Part shown: positions 5,289 to 10,000 of the stretch, in pieces
How positions within the stretch are numbered: position 1 is the first letter of the stretch
How the letters are laid out: each line of letters begins with the position of its first letter
Assembly (NCBI GenBank): GCA_045046905.1
Contig: JASFYU010000165.1
Location: forward strand, 1 to 10,000
From: JASFYU01 sp045046905
GTDB lineage: Bacteria > Bacteroidota > Bacteroidia > Flavobacteriales > Flavobacteriaceae
Reading direction: 5' to 3'
DNA: 10,000 nucleotides
Notes under the pieces: generated by a model
Databases searched by the model: none
Seen by the model: only the letters and a program-made list of their open reading frames with translations
What the model was told of the DNA's origin: nothing
Position numbers and translations under genes: made by a program

Positions 5289-7580
5289 CTAATCTAAACG
5301 ATACCGCATGCCAAAAAAACCTCGAATGCCTTGATTGGGGCCGTACACGTATGAAGGGTCAAAGGTCAGCGCATACGGGTTATCGGCCGTAGCTACTGCG
5401 CTGCCATTAGCATCAAAAACCACATTTTTATCAAAAGGGTCGTCAGCCCTAGCGATGATAAACGGATTACCGCGATTTGGGGTCCAATCCAAAAGGTTTT
5501 TAATGCCCCCGTAAAATTCAAAATTGTCTAGCCCCTTATAGGTAAACTGTATATTCTGAATGCTCCAAATAGGAGAAAACTCTCGTCTTGGATCGGCGTC
5601 GCCCAATAGGGGCAAGCGCATGGGGCCGTATAGGTTTCCCGTATAATCAATACTTATATGTACTGATCTTATGTCGTATGAAGCAGTCCAGGTGGCTGAG
5701 AAACTTTCGGTCAAGATTTGTTTTCGCGTGATGCCGTCTTCGGTGTTTTTTACGTCTTGAAATGTGGCCCCTACCAATAGTTTTAGTCCGTTAGGGAAAG
5801 TAACATCCACATTTGCGCTCAGGCCCTGAGATATAGATTTTCCGTTCAGATTGTCATAAATAATTTGGTTGGGGTTGCTGTCGTAATCAGGCAGGATGAT
5901 ATTGCTAAAGTGGGTATAAAAGGCGGAAGCATCCAAACTTAAAAAAGTGCCATTATCCATATAGATTTTTTTAAGGTAGTTGAGATTGATATTAAAAGAT
6001 TGCTCCGGTTTCAACTCCTCGGTAATGACGACCTCTCTGGCCCCGGTCAAGGCCGCATGCTCTTCAGTAAATAGATTGACCACACGAAAACCAGTTCCTG
6101 CATTAAGGCGAAGGATGTCGGACGATGATATTTTCCATCTATAGGCTGCCCTAGGAGTATAAATAGAACCATGTCTTTTGTCATAATCATACCGCAAGCC
6201 AAGAAGTAAAGAGTGTTTTTTCGCCAAGTTGATTTCATCTTGAACAAATAGACTCGGAATAACCACCTCATCAGCTACTTCAGTCGCCGTAGTATTATCG
6301 TCATAATAATTATAGCGCAAAGCGCTACCGAATAATAGGTCATGATGATCTAAAGACTTATCCCAGGTCATTTGCCCGAAACCGATACGCTGATCGGCCA
6401 AGTAAGCAATGTCTCCATAAACCGAATTCTGACTATGATCGTTATAAGAGAAAGAAAACAACACTTTTTCTTGAATGGGAAGCTGGTATTTTCCTAAGAT
6501 TTCCCATCTTTTGGTATAGATGCTTTCACCGTATATTTCATCTCCGCCTCTAAAATCTGGGGTCCATTGCATTTCACCACCCCAGCGGTCTTCATAAAAG
6601 AAACGCCCTGCCAAGGAGAATATTCTAGCATCTTTACGCTGAAAATTCCATTTTTGAAAGATTGAGATTCGGTTTTGTAAGGTCAGGTCGGTAAAGTTGT
6701 CTCCGTTGTTATCGATAGGAGTATCGTAATTAAAATAATTGATTCCCAATAACATATCTGTCTTTTTACCCAGCTTAATTTTTGTCCCAATATCTAAGTT
6801 ATACTCTCCCCAATCGGTTACAAAGGCATCAACAAAAAAATTGGGGGCTTCTAAAGGGCTTTTTGTAATGATATTGATGAGGCCACCTACCGCCTCGCTT
6901 CCGTAAAGGCTAGAAGCCGGGCCTTTTACGATTTCAATCTGATGTATGAGCGAATTTGGTATTCCTGAAAGGCCATAAACCGTACCGAGACCACTTACAA
7001 TGGGCATACCATCAATCAAGACCAAGGTATAAGGCCCTTCTAGGCCATTAATATGAATATCACCCGTATTGCAGACATTACAATTGATCTGTGGCCGTAC
7101 ACCATTTACGTTTTGCAGGGCTTCAAAAATACTGGCCGTAGGATTCTTTTTTAGGAAGGTGGGGCTATACACCTCTACGGGAACGGGACTTTCGGAACGG
7201 CGGACCGCCTTGAGCGTTCCGGTAACCACGGTTTCTTCCAATTGCTCGCTTGCCGCAACCAATTGTATTGCGACGGTCTTGGTCTCCTCAGCCTTCAAAG
7301 AAATTTTTGTGGTATACGAAAGGTAGCCGATAACGGTCGCCCTCAGTCGATAAGAGCCTGGCGGTATATTAGACAATAAAAAGCTTCCGTCGGCATCACT
7401 GGCCGCACCCAAAATAGTGCCCTCCAAATATACATTGGCAAAAGGAATAGGTAGGCCTTCACTGCTTACTATACCTTTAATTTGTGACTGTTGTGCATAG
7501 ACCGAATTAAGGCCAAAGAAAACCAGCCAACATGCCCATATAAGAATGGGTGTAAAGTCATATTTCTTTATTTTTGTCAT
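5289..7580 (-). CDS. TonB-dependent outer-membrane receptor, probably for a metal or metal chelate
   Basis: This 763-aa protein is a complete receptor. It has a signal peptide with likely cleavage after SVYA (residue 29). A CarboxypepD_reg-like beta-sandwich spans about 33-110 (KGIVSSEGLPIPFANVYLEG). A TonB-box-like EETVVTGT is at 115-122. The plug spans about 130-240, including LVLIDGMPIV and IEIVKGPASSLYGSEAVGGLINIITK. A 22-strand-type barrel runs to a C-terminal beta strand ending FGMRYRLD. The first ATG fits the signal peptide and lies just behind a good promoter. The plug contains CNVCNTGDIHINGL, with Cys167 and Cys170 spaced CxxC, which may touch metal or form a disulfide. There is no adjacent SusD, so this is not a polysaccharide-type SusC. 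The divergent DtxR-type repressor and ZIP transporter, and the palindrome over its -7 box, indicate metal-repressed uptake. The exact substrate (free ion, siderophore, heme or peptide chelate) cannot be read from sequence. Confidence 0.93.
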   Translation of the reverse strand: MTKIKKYDFTPILIWACWLVFFGLNSVYAQQSQIKGIVSSEGLPIPFANVYLEGTILGAASDADGSFLLSNIPPGSYRLRATVIGYLSYTTKISLKAEETKTVAIQLVAASEQLEETVVTGTLKAVRRSESPVPVEVYSPTFLKKNPTASIFEALQNVNGVRPQINCNVCNTGDIHINGLEGPYTLVLIDGMPIVSGLGTVYGLSGIPNSLIHQIEIVKGPASSLYGSEAVGGLINIITKSPLEAPNFFVDAFVTDWGEYNLDIGTKIKLGKKTDMLLGINYFNYDTPIDNNGDNFTDLTLQNRISIFQKWNFQRKDARIFSLAGRFFYEDRWGGEMQWTPDFRGGDEIYGESIYTKRWEILGKYQLPIQEKVLFSFSYNDHSQNSVYGDIAYLADQRIGFGQMTWDKSLDHHDLLFGSALRYNYYDDNTTATEVADEVVIPSLFVQDEINLAKKHSLLLGLRYDYDKRHGSIYTPRAAYRWKISSSDILRLNAGTGFRVVNLFTEEHAALTGAREVVITEELKPEQSFNINLNYLKKIYMDNGTFLSLDASAFYTHFSNIILPDYDSNPNQIIYDNLNGKSISQGLSANVDVTFPNGLKLLVGATFQDVKNTEDGITRKQILTESFSATWTASYDIRSVHISIDYTGNLYGPMRLPLLGDADPRREFSPIWSIQNIQFTYKGLDNFEFYGGIKNLLDWTPNRGNPFIIARADDPFDKNVVFDANGSAVATADNPYALTFDPSYVYGPNQGIRGFFGMRYRLD

Positions 7581-7608
7581 TCTAAATTATTTTTTAGACA
7601 AAGCTAAA
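7581..7608. promoter_or_regulatory. Candidate DtxR/MntR-type operator: three CTAAA/TTTAG half-sites 11 bp apart
   Basis: CTAAA (7582-7586), TTTAG (7593-7597) and CTAAA (7604-7608) start exactly 11 bp apart, in alternating orientation. The last two form the palindrome TTTAG-6-CTAAA (7593-7608). The first two form TCTAAA-6-TTTAGA (7581-7598). The TTAG/CTAA cores resemble DtxR-family boxes. The right palindrome covers the receptor's -7 box, and the whole element lies between the receptor start and the repressor's -33 box. The repeats are seen directly and the binding protein is inferred. Confidence 0.6.
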
Positions 7609-7630
7609 TATTTGTTTCTAGATATAAAAA
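7599..7630 (-). promoter_or_regulatory. Promoter of the TonB-dependent receptor gene
   Basis: On the - strand, TTTTT (7626-7630, one mismatch from TTTTG) is followed after 19 nt by TAGCTTTG (7599-7606), a perfect TAnnTTTG box. The box is embedded in the TTTAG-6-CTAAA palindrome, so repressor binding should exclude RNA polymerase. The start codon is 18 nt downstream. Confidence 0.6.
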
Positions 7631-7640
7631 TGTATTTTTG
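7611..7640 (+). promoter_or_regulatory. Promoter of the DtxR-family regulator / ZIP unit
   Basis: TTTG (7611-7614), an 18-nt spacer and TATTTTTG (7633-7640, perfect TAnnTTTG) give an almost ideal Bacteroidota promoter. The leader to the ATG at 7654 would be under 15 nt. The promoter overlaps the divergent receptor promoter and abuts the right half-site of the operator. Confidence 0.65.
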
Positions 7641-7653
7641 TTAAAATTTAAAA

Positions 7654-8316
7654 ATGGAGATGACACTTTCCGAGGAGGATTATATCAAGGCCGTATACCA
7701 TTTAGGCAAGGGTGAAAGTACCACTGTGTCAACCAATGCGATAGCAGAACAAATGGCGACAAAACCGTCTTCAGTTACTGATATGGTGCGAAAGCTCTCA
7801 GAAAAGGGATTGGTTAATTACAGAAAATACAAAGGGGCCTCCTTGACAGAAATTGGTATAAAAACAGCCTTGACCTTGGTGCGCAAGCATCGTCTTTGGG
7901 AGGTTTTTTTAGTCGAAAAATTAGATTTTTTATGGGATGAGGTCCACGATGTGGCCGAGCAATTGGAGCATATTAAGAGTGAAAAGCTCATCGATAGGCT
8001 CGATAAGCACCTTGGGTTTCCTGAGGTCGATCCGCACGGTGATCCGATTCCGTCTAAAAAGGGAAAATTTAAAAAATCAGTTAAAAAGCTATTGAATGAA
8101 ATACCCATAGGAGCGACAGGGGTATGTGTAGGCGTAAAAGATTCTTCGCCTCCCTTTTTGAAGTTTTTAGACAAAAACGCGATTGCCTTGGGCGATAGTA
8201 TTACGGTACTCGACAAGGAAGAATTTGATTCCTCGCTACATATCAAAATCAAGAGAAAGGAGATACACATTTCGAATGAGATTGCAGCTAATCTATATTT
8301 AAAAATTACCGAATAA
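7654..8316 (+). CDS. DtxR/MntR-family metal-dependent transcriptional repressor
   Basis: This 220-aa protein has all three DtxR domains. A winged helix-turn-helix spans about 5-70 (SEEDYIKAVYHL, TKPSSVTDMVRKLSEKGLV). The dimerisation and metal domain spans about 71-140. A C-terminal FeoA/SH3-like domain spans about 148-220. Family metal ligands are visible at His79, Glu83, His98, Glu102, Glu105 and His106, and Asp9 takes the place of DtxR Met10. Glu102 (AEQLEH) replaces the Cys102 of iron-type DtxR and matches the MntR pattern, while Lys12 stands where MntR has Glu11. The metal could be Mn(II) or Fe(II). The protein should bind DNA when metal-loaded and repress the divergent receptor gene through the palindrome in the shared spacer. 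The ATG at 7654 is used; an ATG two codons later (7660) is an equally plausible start and lies closer to the usual MTLSEE N-terminus. The ZIP transporter gene follows after 2 bp, so they form an operon. Confidence 0.93.
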   Translation: MEMTLSEEDYIKAVYHLGKGESTTVSTNAIAEQMATKPSSVTDMVRKLSEKGLVNYRKYKGASLTEIGIKTALTLVRKHRLWEVFLVEKLDFLWDEVHDVAEQLEHIKSEKLIDRLDKHLGFPEVDPHGDPIPSKKGKFKKSVKKLLNEIPIGATGVCVGVKDSSPPFLKFLDKNAIALGDSITVLDKEEFDSSLHIKIKRKEIHISNEIAANLYLKITE

Positions 8317-8318
8317 AC

Positions 8319-9134
8319 ATGCAACAAATCATTGATTATTTTGAATCTATAGACCCGATTTTGGCGGCTTTCTATGCGACCTTATTCACATGGGGACTTA
8401 CAGCCCTAGGAGCGGCATTTGTATTCTTTTTTAAAACAATGAACAGGGCTGTTTTTGACGGAATGCTCGGATTTACTGGCGGAGTAATGATTGCAGCTAG
8501 TTTCTGGAGCCTTTTGGCACCAGGTATAGAGATGAGCCCAGGAGAAGGCTTTGTTAAGGTTATTCCGGCAGCGGTTGGTTTTTTCCTAGGAGCTGCATTT
8601 ATTTTTGGGCTTGACAAGGTTCTACCTCACCTACACATCAATTTTAAAGAAAGTGAAGGCGTAAAAACACCTTGGCATAGGTCGACCCTATTGACTTTGG
8701 CCATTACCATGCACAATATTCCGGAGGGTTTGGCTATTGGCGTACTATTTGGTGGCGTTGCCGTGGGCTTCCCAGGGGCCTCTATTGCCGGGGCAGTAGC
8801 TTTGGCCATAGGTATCGGGATTCAAAATTTTCCTGAAGGCATGGCAGTTTCAGTGCCGATGCGTAGGCATGGAGCCTCAAGACTTAAGAGTTTTATGTAT
8901 GGCCAAGCCTCCGCCCTAGTCGAACCTATTGCTGCCGTTTTGGGCGCATGGGCCGTATTGACCTTTCAGCCAATATTACCTTATGCCCTTTCTTTTGCGG
9001 CAGGAGCCATGGTCTTTGTGGTGGTCGAAGAGGTTATACCCGAGACTCAGCAAGACAAATACACCGATATTGCCACTATGGGCTTTATTGGTGGCTTTAT
9101 TATTATGATGAGTTTAGATGTGGGCTTAGGCTAG
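8319..9134 (+). CDS. ZIP family divalent metal transporter (GufA/ZupT-like)
   Basis: This 271-aa inner-membrane protein has about eight membrane segments and the two ZIP signature metal-binding helices. These are TMHNIPEGLAIG (HNIPEG at 132-137, TM4) and IQNFPEGMAVSVP (QNFPEG at 169-174, TM5). An ALVEP glutamate is at 202 and EEVIPE at 237-242. The short cytoplasmic loop between TM3 and TM4 (HLHINFKESEG..., 104-120) holds the usual scattered His residues but no long His-rich tract. ZIP proteins import Zn(II), Fe(II) or Mn(II) into the cytoplasm; the subgroup is close to bacterial GufA. The first ATG lies 2 bp after the repressor stop, so the two are co-transcribed, and repression by DtxR would act on the pair through the same spacer. 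Coupling with the outer-membrane receptor suggests a two-step import route. The metal is not set by sequence alone. Confidence 0.93.
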   Translation: MQQIIDYFESIDPILAAFYATLFTWGLTALGAAFVFFFKTMNRAVFDGMLGFTGGVMIAASFWSLLAPGIEMSPGEGFVKVIPAAVGFFLGAAFIFGLDKVLPHLHINFKESEGVKTPWHRSTLLTLAITMHNIPEGLAIGVLFGGVAVGFPGASIAGAVALAIGIGIQNFPEGMAVSVPMRRHGASRLKSFMYGQASALVEPIAAVLGAWAVLTFQPILPYALSFAAGAMVFVVVEEVIPETQQDKYTDIATMGFIGGFIIMMSLDVGLG

Positions 9135-9381
9135 AATTAGGAAACTATTTTTTATTCCCGCTCACAGGCCTGCCTCTCCATCAGGCGAACTTTTCCGAGG
9201 CGGTTCGCTAAATTTTACAGGCGCATATTTGTAGTGAATAAAATCATGGTAACACTTGTTACGGTCAAAGTTCTCTGATAAACGCCAATTTTTAGAACTG
9301 AAATTTGTTCTATATCCAAAATTGTCTATACCTTAGTATGGTCAACTTAAGAACCGGGTTCAAAGAATATAATAGCTATAT
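9135..9381. other. Spacer between the ZIP gene and the small membrane-protein gene
   Basis: No gene is recognisable. The spacer contains the hairpin described at 9185-9214, a small perfect palindrome GTAAC-4-GTTAC (9249-9262), and AGAAC (9294-9298) facing GTTCT (9307-9311). A weak promoter candidate for the next gene is TTTG (9304-9307) with TACCTTAG (9329-9336), one mismatch from TAnnTTTG. Confidence 0.4.
9185..9214 (+). terminator. Weak terminator-like hairpin after the ZIP gene
   Basis: GCGAAC (9185-9190) pairs with GTTCGC (9203-9208) around a 12-nt loop and is followed by TAAATTTT. The T-tract is interrupted and the loop is large, so termination is uncertain. A competing stem, GCCTG (9168-9172) with CAGGC (9182-9186), uses part of the same arm. 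Confidence 0.3.
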
Positions 9382-9807
9382 ATGACGGCAAAAAAAAGAC
9401 AGTGGTTGTGGAATAGTCTTATTGTTTTAACGGTTATTGTCTGCCTATCGGCATTTAGCATACACTACAAAAATTGGATTAAAAAGGGACCCGATAGTAT
9501 TGTTATTTTATCCGGAATATACTATAAAAAGCTAAGATTCTCCGAAATCAATACGGTCCTTATGGTCGATAAAATACCCCCTATGGAGCGCCTCAATGGT
9601 TTTTCGGCCTTAGAAAAGGAAAAAGGAGTTTTTAGAGAGTTCAAAGATTCGCTCACAGATAAAAAAGTCTATGTATATGTTGACAATCTGTCACATCAAA
9701 AAATAAAGATTGTTTATAAAGACTCATTAAAGCTCTTTATAAACTTAAAAGACTCGACCAAAACCGTACAGCTGCATGAATTTTTAACAGGGAAAATCAA
9801 GAATTAA
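9382..9807 (+). CDS. Hypothetical one-TM membrane protein, possibly with a PH-like domain
   Basis: This 141-aa protein starts MTAKKRQWLWNSLIVLTVIV. A positively charged N-terminus precedes a single membrane helix at about 9-27, and the C-terminal ~110 residues are beta-rich and lysine-rich. The soluble part reads YYKKLRFSEINTVLMVDKIPPMERLNGFSA..KGVF and ends TVQLHEFLTGKIKN. From memory, the order gIYyk.l.fseI..v.l.dkiP.m.r.nGf, then a strand pair and a final short helix, resembles bacterial PH-like domains found behind membrane helices in Bacteroidota. I see no catalytic motif, so the function is unknown. It has its own spacer upstream and does not overlap a neighbour. AT-rich sequence precedes the ATG, as in other genes of this window. 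Confidence 0.75.
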   Translation: MTAKKRQWLWNSLIVLTVIVCLSAFSIHYKNWIKKGPDSIVILSGIYYKKLRFSEINTVLMVDKIPPMERLNGFSALEKEKGVFREFKDSLTDKKVYVYVDNLSHQKIKIVYKDSLKLFINLKDSTKTVQLHEFLTGKIKN

Positions 9808-9889
9808 GGCTTTTAAAGAGATTGTTGAATCAGGCATTGCCTAGCCGTATTGTCTGTCTCTACACGTGACTATAACCAAAGGCCAAGAT

Positions 9890-10000
9890 ATGAAAGTCAG
9901 AAATTTTGATTTAAACCAGTTTTTACAACTATTTAGTCGAGTGCTTTTAAGCCGAAATTGGCTTCGGGTGAACAGTTCGCCGTTTTTAAATGAAACATAT
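9890..10000 (+). CDS. Possible start of a CDS running off the window end
   Basis: An ATG at 9890 opens a frame of 37 codons with no stop to the end of the window. It begins MKVRNFDLNQFLQLFSRVLL, and the N-terminal part is hydrophobic enough to suggest an amphipathic or membrane helix. There is no clear promoter, and a terminator-like hairpin (9967-9987) lies inside the frame. It may be only the non-coding 3' region of the previous gene. No family is recognisable from 37 residues. Confidence 0.3.
   Translation, partial: MKVRNFDLNQFLQLFSRVLLSRNWLRVNSSPFLNETY
9967..9987 (+). terminator. Possible intrinsic terminator
   Basis: GGTGAA (9967-9972) pairs with TTCGCC (9976-9981), with one G-U pair and a CAG loop. 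It is followed by G and five T (9983-9987). A neighbouring stem is AAGCC (9949-9953) with GGCTT (9960-9964). It is 160 nt downstream of the 141-aa protein's stop codon. It would count against the open frame that spans it. Confidence 0.3.

Noticed and set aside
7069..7326. 85-aa + strand frame opposite the receptor plug
   Set aside because: It is antisense to the highly conserved plug region of the receptor, with no recognisable motif or start context.
5289..7580. SusC-type glycan uptake receptor, tied to the nearby GH36 remnant as a polysaccharide utilisation locus
   Set aside because: No susD gene follows, the receptor is shorter than typical SusC proteins, and the regulator and transporter next to it are metal-related. 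The GH36 remnant is a decayed gene and not part of an operon with it.
7818..8327. 169-aa frame on the - strand opposite the DtxR-family gene
   Set aside because: It is antisense to a gene with clear domain structure. The peptide is low-complexity (Ser/Leu/Phe-rich) and has no family features.
8372..8617. 81-aa - strand frame inside the ZIP gene
   Set aside because: It lies opposite the transmembrane core of a clear ZIP transporter; its Pro/Ala/Lys composition is that of a mirror frame.
9249..9262. GTAAC-4-GTTAC palindrome considered as an operator
   Set aside because: The arms are only 5 bp, no promoter elements are next to it, and no regulator is adjacent. Palindromes of this size are common in AT-rich spacers.

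Overview
The window looks like a chromosomal segment from a marine-type member of the Bacteroidota, most likely the Flavobacteriaceae. The evidence is a SusC-style TonB-dependent receptor with an N-terminal CarboxypepD_reg-like domain, a flavobacterial carboxypeptidase-like-domain protein at the left edge, AT-rich leaders without Shine-Dalgarno sequences, and several good matches to the Bacteroidota promoter pattern (TTTG, about 19 nt, TAnnTTTG). No tRNA, rRNA, CRISPR array or intact mobile element is visible.

Left part (1-2700). The 3' end of a carboxypeptidase-like-domain protein on the + strand overlaps by a few bases, tail to tail, a small DUF423 membrane protein on the - strand. A TetR regulator and a classical SDR oxidoreductase follow as a - strand pair (tetR then SDR). 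A perfect 10+10 bp palindrome lies between them, on the SDR promoter. A strong intrinsic terminator closes the SDR unit at 1182-1219.

Middle (about 2700-5290). This is a 2.6-kb stretch of decayed DNA. It holds a frameshifted and internally deleted multiheme cytochrome c (3092-3845) and the C-terminal part of a GH36-type alpha-galactosidase-like protein that has lost its 5' part and carries one in-frame amber stop (4242-5036). The rest has no recognisable gene.

Right part (5289-9134). This is a compact metal-homeostasis locus. A 763-aa TonB-dependent receptor (- strand) is divergent from a DtxR/MntR-family metal-dependent repressor (+ strand), with a ZIP-family metal transporter 2 bp downstream of the repressor. 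The 73-bp divergent spacer holds two overlapping promoters. A TTTAG-6-CTAAA palindrome covers the receptor's -7 box, so the likely logic is that metal-loaded repressor shuts off the outer-membrane receptor. The receptor would take the substrate across the outer membrane and the ZIP protein would move the metal ion across the inner membrane. The receptor's plug carries an unusual CNVC pair.

Right edge (9135-10000). A 141-aa one-TM protein of unknown function is followed by a spacer and a short frame that stays open to the window end. A terminator-like hairpin inside that frame makes it doubtful.
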